A DNA stretch of 64,000 nucleotides from Undaria pinnatifida. Lineage: Eukaryota > Sar > Phaeophyceae > Laminariales > Alariaceae. Positions 11,222 through 21,264 of the stretch are shown here, piece after piece. Every line of letters begins with the position of its first letter. The stretch's first letter is position 1. A program made the position numbers and the translations under genes. Below the pieces are notes generated by a model. The model was not told where the DNA came from. It ran no database searches and saw only the letters and a program-made list of their open reading frames with translations. The DNA lies in contig JABAKD010000008.1 of the NCBI GenBank assembly GCA_012845835.1, forward strand, positions 8,168,775 through 8,232,774, given 5' to 3'.

Positions 11222-14200
11222 TTGTACTGGGGCCTGGGGACGATGATCGCAGTCCTTACCGAGAGCTGCAGCGTCGTTGCGGAGAGAGCGAGCGCCATGG
11301 TCTTCGGATGCAACCTGACGAGAGTGTTCAACTACGACGGAAGTCAAACGGACGTGTGGATCAACTGTAAGAATTGATGCCGCCACCTGTGTATTTGGGT
11401 TGCTATGCTCCTCTCGACCTTTGATCTTTGATGCCATGACGGACTTTTCCTCGAGCCAGCCTGTTGACTTCCTGGTAGCGAGCACATTTTCAGCACCGTC
11501 GTCACCGTGATGAAACTTGGAAGGGTTGTGAGGTCCTAGAATGAACGCTGCAGAACTGCCTTCAAACTTTCTCAAAGTATAGCACGAAAAAGATCTGTGA
11601 GACTCTGTGTATCACACTTGGCCCAGCTTCAACCTACGAAAATGGTTGATACTCTCACTACCAACACACACAGCGAGTATTTACTACAAGGGGCTCTGGT
11701 CCACGGGCGGCTGACGCCGCCCGCTACGCTCGCGCAAGGCAAAATACAACTCAATGTGAAGTCGACAGAAAGAAGAGGCCCATGATAAATCGGTGCATCT
11801 CGCCATTTGATAATGCCAAGAGCTGCTTTATACGCAGAGCTGATTGCCTTGTGCTGTGTGTGCTTGATTGGCGATGTCACGTTCTGATCGCCAGTACGAT
11901 GGGTGTAGTTTTTGGAAAAAAAGGAGGGCCGAGAGAGGACACTTGGAGGACAATCATTTTTTTTCCCTCTTTCTTTACGTCCTCCTGGAGATCCGGGTGA
12001 AAAAGCTCCAGCTTCATATACTTTCGCTTGTGTTCGAGTTTTTGTCCATCTGCAAAACGCAGACTTGGTGCTAACCTCGCCCCTTCGGTTTAGTCAACAC
12101 CCTGGACTTGCCGGCCTGAAGAAAGCGAAAAAAAGACGAGTGCAGACGTACGTACATACCGGCCCGTGCCGGGTATCGCATGATACCTGGTACTGCTGTT
12201 TGTTAGAAAGAAAGCACAGCGCAGCACGGCACAGCACCGCAGGGCAAGGCACGGCACCGCGCTGCGCTGCTGAGCTATAGCTGGGCTGAGCTGTGAGAGC
12301 GTTTTTTTTGTGATTCAACATACCAGGTATATAGTACCTGGTACGTCCATCAGTAGTACTGGCGGTATGATACTTCGAATGATACTTGCATGTAGGAAAT
12401 TAAAAGTACATCCAAAAGCACGCAACACGGCACAGCATGGCATAGCACCGCACAGCAGTACCGCACGGCACGGCATGGCACGGCAGGGCACGGCAGGGCG
12501 CGGCAGGGCACGGCCCCGCGCGGCACTCCACGGCGCTGCGCTGCTGAGCTAGCGCTGCGGTGCGCTCTGCTGAGCGGAGCCGAGTTGATGATGATGCGCC
12601 AAGCTAAACCAAGATGGGACCTCTGGTATGACATGAACTCACCACGGCGCAGCACGGCACAACACCGCACAGCACCGCACAGCAGTACTGCACCGGAATA
12701 TTACACCAGGGGGGCTTCGCCGCGGCGGGCTGACGCCCGCCTGCGGCTCCGCGCATGCCCTTACTTGGGACAGGTAAACGAAGCAGAGAGGGACCGTAGA
12801 AGCGACACATTACTGCCAAAGGGTACAGTTTGGTATCAAATCAGTTCCTAGTATTGCAAGTATGAGGCGGAGAATCGAGTGTGGAGAGGGTTTGTATACA
12901 TTGAAAGGAGAAAGCAATGGAGCGGTCGGAAGGACGAGAAATTCATGATGATCGTATCATATGCCAGGTACATATGAGTACCGGCGGGCAGTATGGCAGG
13001 ACTACTACAACAACAGTAGCAGCAGTAATCGCCAAACCACCTCGTACCTCGAACGTGCTGCTGCTGCTGTATCATCACTTACTTTTAGCAGTCCAATCAC
13101 ATGTACCTGGACCTCTCTCTCCCCTCTTCTCCCTTGTATCCGAGTACTCCTATGTATGTATTGGCCACGACACTGTCATAAATCACGCAGCTTGCAAAGT
13201 TGAATCTGGGCCGCTCAACTGTTGTTGGAAATCAGTATTGATCGCTCAACTGATCGAACTCACAGCTGACGTATTTGAAATATTTTTGCAAAAAACGAGC
13301 ACAGCACACCCTGCCAGCCGGCAGCCCGGGCACGGTGCAAGCACGCGCGAGGCCTCCTCCGACACAGTTGGGGTCGGGGAGCAAGATGAGGGAATTTCGG
13401 TCCGAGGGGTTATCCTCATGGCAAGCTAGCACGGCAAAAGCTCAGAAATACGTCTAAGAAAAGTCGAGGAGGCGTCTCCGAGCAGCAGCTGCAATTTTGT
13501 ACATGTATTTACTAGTGACTCCTCATCACACTGCAGTAGTAGGCGTGGGTCCCCTCAGTAAGGCGGTGGTTGGTGTGCGAGAGCAATATGACCGCCCTAT
13601 TGAGGGAAGCAACCTGTTTCACTCCAGGTTATGAGTGCTATTTTCCCAGTCGCACCAAGCGATTTTGGCCGCCTTGTATTGGGATACCGCCTTATATAGG
13701 GATACCGCCTTATATAGGGATACCGCCTTATTGGGGGACCCTTCCCCCACTGTAGCTTCCTTCCGAGACCCCCCCCCCACCCCCCGGCAGCTTACAGCAA
13801 CAGCAGCAGCAACAGCAGCAGAGGTACAAATTGTTGCTTATATTCCGACCGTCCATCGTGATCACCGGCCGTGTTCGCCATGCCGGTTGGTGCCGTTGCC
13901 AGATGCAACGCTGCTGCTTACGCTGGTGGCGCTGGTGCTGTGCACGCGAAAGGCTGGGCTGTCAGCCGAGAGGTATGGCCAAGCTGCGGCGTGGTTCTGG
14001 CTGCCGCTTACCTTTGTCCTCTTCATCATGCAGGTCAGGATACACTCTTTCTTCTCCGACGAGTAGTCTACACGAATATATGAGTACCGTGCAAGGTACA
14101 GCCGTTTTTTCCCCCCCACAACAAGGACACGTACGCTAACATATCAAATTCATCTAGCTGTTGACTGTTGACAGTTGATTGTGGACCCTGCATTGTACGA

Positions 14201-15656
14201 TTACTCCCGGTTGAGGGGAGGCCGGGAGGGGTGAGTGTGATCGTGTGGTTTCTTTTTGTCGGCGATGGTGTTACTGTTGTTAATGTTGCGGTCGAACAGC
14301 TCAAAACTGAAAATCGTTTGGTTAGTTGGATCAACAAAAAATCAACCCTAATCTAAACACATAACCAAACCGAAGCAAACGGATCGAAGAATATCTTGTT
14401 AAATATGCACCCTACCATGTTGTTGTTATCGTTGTTGTTGTTCTCACATTAACTCGCATAATCAAGTCCGTGGTCACAGGACAGGCTCCAGTCACTCTGG
14501 AGCTGAGGAATACCCCAGGGGAAAAACACAAACAAACCAAAGGTGGTACACGCATATATCACAGCTGACGCATTTCATGCCTCCACCAGAAACATATAAA
14601 AAGTGAAATCGGGAGTCAGCCTACGATGTGCCAGGTCCATACTGGCGCATACGTCTCACTACTCGCGCCTGGAAAAACCGACTATATACCACAGTCAGCG
14701 CTGACTATCGCTGACTATGGATCACTGGTTATGGTACATCTTTAACAAAAGCACAATCCGGGATCCGTCTGATTGCTAAGCACTGGACCCTAGATTTAAC
14801 CCAAGGGTTGCAACCCCTTGAGTCAGCGCTGCTGTTCTACTCGGACAGACCGATGTGCGCGAACGGGCGTATGTGCCTTTTCTTGCCCCCTCCGCGTCCG
14901 ACGAAGTCATGCCATGAATTTCAGATAAGCTATTTCCCTGGAAAAAGTCGAGACGGACTCTTGGGGTGATTCGACCCGGGATTTGTGTTTTGCTTGAATT
15001 TGCACCATAACCCCTCTGCTTTAGTCAGCGGTGCAGTTTTACCATGATTACAAATCGAACCGATCGCAATGAAGCGAAACGAGAAAACGAAACGATAGAA
15101 CGAAACTTAAAGGCGAAGCGAAAACGAACGACCCAAACCCCTACACCTAAAACCTGCCCAACACCGACGATGCACTCCGCACATACACAACAAACAGATC
15201 TTCGCCGATTGCAGCACGGACAACGTCGGCATCAGCGCGGTCTGGAGCGCCTTCACCGGCTTCATCTTCCTAGGCTGGTGGCGCTCCAAGCACTCGAACC
15301 AGCGCCCCGCAAGCGCTAGAGGAGGACCAGCGGCGGGAGCAGCAGGGGGAGGAGTAGGAAGAGGAGGAGGAGGAGGAAGGGGAGCCTTGTCGTCCTGCGT
15401 GACCCTCATATCGATCGCGGTTTGGGCGACAGTGTGCATTTACTACGCGGTGGTGGAAGAGCCCATGACAACCGTGGCGCACGCCGTGTCCTTCGCGGTG
15501 GGCTTGGGGGCGTGGGTGCTGTTCGAGAAGCTGCACCAGATACCGCTAGTGGAGCCCGTGAATTTGGCGGGGGCGGGTGAGGGAGGGGGCGATGCAACGA
15601 TGCCGCCAACATCGTCGCCGCCGTACGAACAGCTGCGAGACGACGTTGACGGCTGA
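11222..15656 (+). CDS. Multi-pass membrane protein, 5' end missing
   Basis: Three visible exons join without breaking frame: 11222-11366 (TTTTCAG acceptor; ends in phase 1 at ACT|GTAAGA), 13903-14033 (GCCAG acceptor; ends CAG|GTCAGG, phase 0) and 15198-15656 (AACAG acceptor, stop TGA). Together they give 244 residues with about six hydrophobic spans: LYWGLGTMIAVLT, LLLTLVALVLC, AAWFWLPLTFVLFIM, AVWSAFTGFIFLGWW, VTLISIAVWATVCIYYAVV and HAVSFAVGLGAWVLF. A Gly-rich loop lies between spans 4 and 5, and the C-terminal tail is acidic and probably cytosolic. No family is recognised. The initiating exon was not found; it should lie between 10861 and 11221, or upstream of an unseen intron. Further small exons inside the 2.5-kb intron cannot be excluded. 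Confidence 0.6.
12215..12700 (+). repeat. Three clusters of CGGCA-type GC-rich repeats
   Basis: Clusters at about 12215-12290, 12420-12575 and 12648-12695 consist of GCACGGCACAGCACCGC-like pentamer/decamer runs. The first two end in the same GCGCTGCGCTGCTGAGCTA block and can form GC hairpins. They sit inside the long first visible intron of the membrane-protein gene. Confidence 0.8.
13676..13735 (+). repeat. 20-bp tandem repeat x 3
   Basis: The unit GGGATACCGCCTTATATA is repeated three times with small changes, in an intron of the plus-strand membrane-protein gene. Confidence 0.9.
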
Positions 15657-15724
15657 CTGATTCGCCTGCTGCTGCTGCGCGCAATAGTGGCTTTGCGGGA
15701 ACGAGTTCGGGTAGAACTGGGGTA

Positions 15725-15840
15725 TGGAGGGTGCGGTAAGGCTATGGGTACAAGGGTAAAGGTGAGGGTAAATGAAAGGGCGAGTGTACGAGGGTAAAGG
15801 CGAGGGTAAGTGTAAGAGTAAGAGCAAGGGTACTTGTACT
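15725..15840 (+). repeat. Degenerate GAGGGTAAAG-type tandem repeat
   Basis: Irregular runs of GGGTAAAGGTGAGGGTAA-like units, beginning about 70 bp past the stop codon of the membrane-protein gene, so possibly in its 3' UTR. Confidence 0.7.
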
Positions 15841-16260
15841 GGTCCGGGGTCCGGGGTTCGGATCCCTTTAGCAGCAAGGTGTCGAGTGCCCGCAGACTGC
15901 GCGCCGCGTGCACGTATTAGTTTGCTGTCCGGCATGTAATGATAGTGCGACGTAAGCCACAGCTATTGCAATTACTGTGATGGTAGGTGTTTGGTTGGGC
16001 CTTTCCATTCTTGTCAAGGCGTTCGGGGCAGTTGGGTGGGCTAATAGCGTGTGGCGAGGGAAGATTTCTGAGACAGGCGAGAACTATGACCTACCTGGTA
16101 CCTGGTACTATTTACTACCAAAACACTATTATTGTAGTTTTTTGCAAACTATCGTACGCCCCTCGCGCTCTCCTGCACACTTTTATTTTTCTTGACCATT
16201 AGTTGCGGATTCGGACGTTGTCGATGGAGCAAATGAACAAATAAATGTACGTGCGGTAGT

Positions 16261-16593
16261 TTACCGGCCGAGAAAAGCCCGTCGTGCGTTTTGCAGCGTC
16301 GGGTGGCTTCCGTTGCTCCATCCGGGGGAGAGGGAGGGTGTGAGGAGAGGTTTCATGCATGACCATGCTCGTGTGAAAGGTCGGGGGGGGGCGTGAAGTT
16401 GACGGGGGGGTTGGAGAGGTATGCCCATCACGATCTTGTTAGGCGTGCGGGGGAGTTCGTTGAAGGAGGCTGGGTGAGGTACGTCGCGCGGGTGACGTGG
16501 GCAAGCCCGCGAGATGAAGAGTGCTGACTGGATCTTCAGGCCTACACCATGCCCGATAGCCGACGTGATGGAAAGAGGTACGTAACGGTGCAT
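16261..16593 (-). CDS. Doubtful ORF, 110 aa
   Basis: An ATG frame rich in Pro, Arg and Ser with no recognised motif. There is no supporting splice or neighbour evidence. It could be an exon or chance; recorded because it is one of few ATG-initiated frames over 100 codons in this gene-poor stretch. Confidence 0.2.
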   Translation of the reverse strand: MHRYVPLSITSAIGHGVGLKIQSALFISRACPRHPRDVPHPASFNELPRTPNKIVMGIPLQPPRQLHAPPRPFTRAWSCMKPLLTPSLSPGWSNGSHPTLQNARRAFLGR

Positions 16594-16878
16594 TCAAGCA
16601 GCTCCAGGTTAGGGAAGGAGGGATTGGGTAGTAGATAGATCATAGTGAATATGCCTTTAGAGGGGCTTAGCCCCTTATAAAAGGTGTCAAATCAGGCCAA
16701 TAATAAAAAAGTATCACGCTGCCAGACGCACGTGTCTGAATCTGCGGTGAAGAAGCCGGCACCCAAGCCGGGGAAGAAGTCTCGCCTTTCCTGTGGCTCG
16801 GGTGGGGGGTTGAAATAGTTATGCGAAAACCTTATCTCCGCATGAACGACCCCGACGGAGGGGATTCTCCAGACTATG

Positions 16879-17216
16879 CCCATGCGGACGGTCCGTGACT
16901 GCGTCGACTGCCTCGCCAAGGCATGCCCTGACAGCAAGCACCCGTGCGCGGGGTGGACTGTGACGATGATGGCGACCTGTACGACATCTTAGCCGGTGAG
17001 GACGTCGCCGACGTTTCATCCAAAATTCATTTTTTATGCGGATGAAGTCGGGGACGCCAAATTTCGGATGAAAAATCGGCGAAGTCCTCATGGGGGTGGA
17101 GAAGCCGTACAGGTGACCATCATGGTCACAATCCGCCCCGCACCCCGCACACGGGTACTTACTGTCAGGGCATGCCTTGACGAGGCACTCGAGGCAGTCA
17201 CGGCCGTTCGCATGGG
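16879..17216. pseudogene. Inverted duplication of a Cys-rich coding fragment
   Basis: Left arm 16879-17025 and right arm about 17050-17216 are inverted copies (roughly 80 percent alike by eye) around a short spacer. Both read outside-in as protein: the right arm, minus strand, gives DCLECLVKACPDSKYPCAG then CGADCDHDG; the left arm, plus strand, gives DCVDCLAKACPDSKHPCAG and, after a frameshift, DCDDDGDLYD. The left copy has a 1-nt insertion just before the first Cys and another shift after the fifth; the right copy has an in-frame TAA upstream within an acidic run. The C-x2-C-x4-C-x7-C spacing suggests a metal-binding fold; the family is not recognised. Transcription across it would form a long hairpin. 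Confidence 0.65.
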
Positions 17217-17529
17217 TCTCGTCAGCATCTTAGTCGTCTTCGTCATCGTCCCGATTGAAGTCGGAGTGATTGTTGGGCAAGCGCGGCCGGAGTCGTTCAC
17301 GAGAGGTCCGTCCCTATTGATAGACGCAGCCCAGGATAGCAACGGCCCCAATGGGCACGAGACGTCTTTTCTTTGTACACTGTTGGGTACACGTCACACA
17401 CATCCGAGTAGAGATTCGAGTACGATAAGTTGGTTTACTCTTGTGTTGCTTCTTATGCTTTTTTTTCATGTTTGATTGTTGTTTACTTCCCAGCTCAACT
17501 CCTGGGAGGCTTTATTTACCCTCAGCGGC

Positions 17530-17650
17530 CTTTCGGACGAACCGTGGTCGTAGTTATCTCCCCCCCCCCCCTGGTACATGCCTTCACTTTCATGGTGCAT
17601 TCGTAAGGTTTAGCATTCCCGCTTCGCATCGATGTTCACAGACTCAGCCA
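17530..17650 (-). mobile_element. Eroded fragment of the SINE found at 29.6 and 38 kb
   Basis: Order and spacing of blocks (CCGTGGTC, poly-C, TGCCTTCA, GGTTTAGCATTCCC) match the 3' half of the intact copy at 37760-37850 but with many substitutions. The tRNA-like head is absent. Confidence 0.45.
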
Positions 17651-18439
17651 CATGGCCAGCAAAACGTGTCAAATTACATGTACAATAGGTTAACGTCTTA
17701 CTGTAGATGTTTTTTTTTAGCTCTGGACCTTGCTGTAGGAAACCATTCCGATCGACCCTCTCAGCATTATGTGTGCTTGGTACATACGTCGCAGGCGTCC
17801 GTCAGCAAGGAATGACCCATCTTATTTATGTCAAACGACAAACCCGAGGCTCGTGCGGACGAAACGACACTAGCAACGGGCAACATTTGCAAAGCAACGT
17901 CGCCCACTATCACAGCTGCAGACGCGTCCCAAGGCACTCGAAGGGGTAGCATTTACGTGTTAGGAGTAGCCTTACCTGAGGAGCTCTAGACACCTCACTC
18001 ACCCAACAACGCACATTGGGAAACATTGTGAATTATTACAAGTACATGCCCGATACGCAATCCCATGGGCTAGCTACCCGACGAAAAAAGTTGAAAATGT
18101 GTACACACATTCATCGGACCTCCTGAGATGTACCAGGTAGGGTACGTCCTGAATTGAGGAGCCCCATCGGTGATGAACATCTGGGCTGAAAAGCACGCCC
18201 CTGACCACAGCATGGCTAAGCAAGCAGCAGCAGCGGCCGCGTCACACCACCGCACCACCACCAACCAAGCAGAGCAGACTCCAGCCCAGAGTAGAGCTTT
18301 TACGACGGACTTCAATAAATCATGCTGATGTCGCCAATAGTGAAAAATAAAATAGTTCAGAGTACGCTAGGTGGAGCCTGGTACCGAGTGGATTCTTCTG
18401 AAAGGCACACCTTAAATTTCGCTTGGTCTCCTAGCACCC

Positions 18440-18655
18440 ACCATTCCAAAAAGTGTTAGCAAACATCGCCCTCGCCATCACCCAGCACAACGCACACCAT
18501 ACAATCAGAATGTTACAAGCATCGCCGTCGGCATCACCTGGCACTGGGCACACAACAGAATGCTAGCAAACATTGGAATCCTGTCACCATCGGGCACAAC
18601 ACACAGTGTTTAGCAAAACATCATTCTGTCACCACCAGACAGCGATACACACAAT
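18440..18655 (+). repeat. Degenerate ~60-bp tandem repeat
   Basis: Three to four units built on AGCAAACATCGCC followed by GTCGGCATCACC and a CACAACACACA stretch, with unequal lengths. No coding potential. Confidence 0.65.
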
Positions 18656-19189
18656 TCGGGGGGGCGTGGGATCGTTTCCAAACAGCGTGTACCTCTTCCT
18701 CGTCCGTACAACAAAAGGTAACCAACGTCATCCACGACGAAAACAAAAATGTATCTAAAGGGGACTTGCACAGACGTCCGCCAAAATCGATCAACTAATC
18801 AACCAACATACAAACCGACCGCCCACACCACCGTATCCATGAGCACGCACCTCACTTTGGACTACAGGGACCACAACGACCACCACAACACAAACAAAAC
18901 ACATCCCGTTGTTCGCGCACGTCAGCAAAGTTGTCGTCCAAAAAAACTCGAAAAAAAAACACACACACATCTCATCGAGACACATACACAGCAACATCGA
19001 CAACAATAAAGGGATGTTCCTGCCCCCCCCGCTCCCCGAGACGTATGTGACATGGAAGAGTTTGGTAGAGTCGAGAGTAGCGAGAAAACGATCTCTATCC
19101 TAGGATATGTATATATAGTGGTGTATAGATGGTGGCCGCAGACAGCGAAACAGGACGGGAAGGGGATAGGCAAACAATTTCTATGTAGT

Positions 19190-19335
19190 ATATGGAAGAG
19201 GCGTAATGAGCGCCCAAATGTCGGAGGTGTCTCCATTAGGAGTAGAAACGGTGCTCAGTCTCGAAAGGGATGCGTGGTCAATGGTCAAATGACCAAGGCA
19301 AGCAACAAATGAGTACGCCCCCCCCCCCCCCCCCT
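19190..19335 (+). mobile_element. Dispersed repeat ending in poly-C
   Basis: A ~125-bp block containing GGAGGTGTCTCCATTAGGAG and ending ATGAGTACG followed by a 15-base C run. The same block is present in opposite orientation at about 59155-59300, also ending at the homopolymer. Confidence 0.7.
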
Positions 19336-20415
19336 CCCGTCCCCGAGAAACGGCTCAAGCCTTCACAGCTCTCGCCTGCCTGCCCAACGTCTTTCTTTGA
19401 ACTCGTTTGTGTGTTTTACCCCACCCAAAACCTTCCGCCCCAAAAACAAAAACAAGAACAACAAACAAAATATGAAAGAAAAAACGCCGGACACAATTCT
19501 GGGAGCTCCGGCCCGGCCCTGGCCCGGTCTTTCTCCTTCCCCCCCCCCGCCGCCACCGCCGCCGCCGCGGAACTCGCGTGTTTACGCCACGCCCCAAAGA
19601 GCTAGACGCACCGAGGTGCTACGCTCGCACCGGCCGCCCTAGTCTCGTGCAAGAGTCGATCCGATCATATCGTCGGCTTTACAGCAGCAGCAGCCGCCGC
19701 CTCTTTCCAACCTAGCCTTGTGCTAGAGCCGATCCACTCATATTGGTTCTACAGCAGCAACAGCCACAGCACCAGTCGCAGCAGCAGACAAAAACAGCAG
19801 CAGCCACATCAGCAGAAGTACAAGCACTAGTACGTGGTACGGTGTAAACCCACCCGCTCGTACAGGACGTAAGTAGCAGGCAGTATGACACAGAAGTAGT
19901 AGCAAGCCTGAAGACACGTAAGAATAACGTATACTATCACACACCCAAGTACACGTCGTGTACCATCACACCACATGCATACAAGAACGCGTGGAAGGAC
20001 TAAAACAAAGAAGAAAAAAAAGAAGGAAGAGGGAAGAACAACTAGAGAAGACAAATAGAAGGGAGAAGGAAGAACAAAAATAACAAAAAAACAAGCAAAC
20101 ACAAAAGAGTAAGACGAAGAAACTCAAGCATGAGAAGTTGAGGCAGAATAACACAAAAATGTAAAATGATGAGAAGCACGCGAGAAAACAAAAAAACAAG
20201 AAACATCCGCCCTATCGCCGGAAGGCAGAAAGAAGCTGGCATCACCCAACGCCCAAGCCATATAAGGCATCCATCTTCCTATCGATACATGCCCCCGCCC
20301 CACCTCTCTCCTTTTCTTTTCATCTCCCATCCCCTTGGTCTCCCTTCCCATGCCCGGCGGTCGAAAGTGGTATAAATTTTCCGGTCGTCGCGAAAGCGCT
20401 AGCGCTAGAACTATA
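19336..20415. other. No supported gene; low-complexity stretches
   Basis: C-rich, CAG/CTG and A-rich segments; the overlapping Leu/Phe/Cys-rich minus-strand frames (19738-20245) come from the A-rich tract at 19990-20190 and are not called. Confidence 0.5.
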
Positions 20416-20720
20416 ATTCTTACCCTAACGCCAACGCTACATCCAACGCTAGCGCTAACCCTAACGCGAACGCTAGCGCTAACCCTAACGCGTGCGTCAA
20501 CGCTAACCCTAACGCGTACGTCAACGCTAACCCTAACGCTATCGCTTACGCCATCGCTGACGCTAACGCCATCGCTGACGCTAACGCCATCGCTGACGCT
20601 AACGCCAACGCTACCGTCAACCCTAACGCCGAAGCCAACACTATCGCTACCGCAAAGCCAACGCCAACCTCAACACGCTAACGATGAAACGCTAACGATA
20701 TAACGCTACAATGCTAACAA
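20416..20720 (+). repeat. Degenerate telomere-like array (CTAACCCTAACGC)
   Basis: About 300 bp of 6-mer register repeats mixing CTAACC and CTAACGC units with ACGCTA variants. It reads as CCCTAA-type telomere repeats interleaved with ACGCTA hexamers. It translates by chance as Leu-Thr repeats. It lies about 370 bp past the 3' end of the ubiquitin protease gene. Confidence 0.7.
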
Positions 20721-21087
20721 CTAACGGCTAACGACGAGGCCCATTAACACCTCGCTTTCATCGTGCTCCACCATCACTACCGCCGTCACCAACGCCACCA
20801 CCCCCGTCGTTACCCCCGCCACCCTCCCCCGTCATGTCCATCACCACCAACACCGCCACCACCATCACCTCCGCAACCACCGCCGTCTCCTCTCCTTCCT
20901 CCCCTTCTCTAGCTTCAGCGGCCTAAATCTTTCGGGGGGCGCACTCTGGTGAGTTCCACCACCGCCGGCCACGGCTCTCCGTGCTCCTACAATTGCGTAT
21001 AATTTTCCCTCCTCGCCGTCCGCATCCGTCACCACTTCAAAGGCCACCACCCGAAGCACCATCACCATACCCCAAACGGTCACTTCA

Positions 21088-21264
21088 TCACCTCAAATGG
21101 GAGGGGGCTTCCTCGCCGCTAGTGCCGGGGGTGGTGTCGCTGGTAAAGCCGGATCCAGAGCTAGTGCCTGAGCTGGCGCCTACGCTGTCGGTCTCGGGTT
21201 CGGTCTCGGTGCCTGTCTTCGCCGAGATGGCCTTGTCGCATCGCTCGTAGAAAAGCATGTAAGC
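21088..21264 (-). CDS. USP terminal exon
   Basis: Acceptor TTTTACCAG, begins AYMLFYERCDKAI in phase 0, which completes the last strand of the USP fold, then an acidic Ser/Gly/Thr tail ending APSHLR and TGA. Confidence 0.9.
   Translation of the reverse strand, partial: AYMLFYERCDKAISAKTGTETEPETDSVGASSGTSSGSGFTSDTTPGTSGEEAPSHLR

Noticed and set aside
15843-15875. tRNA B-box-like GGTTCGGATCCC
   Set aside because: No matching A box or foldable arms at tRNA distance.
18070-18315. Apparent signal-peptide protein on the minus strand
   Set aside because: The frame begins with TTG rather than ATG and the hydrophobic run comes from a GCT/GCC tract.
20335-20703. Leu/Thr-repeat protein
   Set aside because: It is the translation of the telomere-like array.
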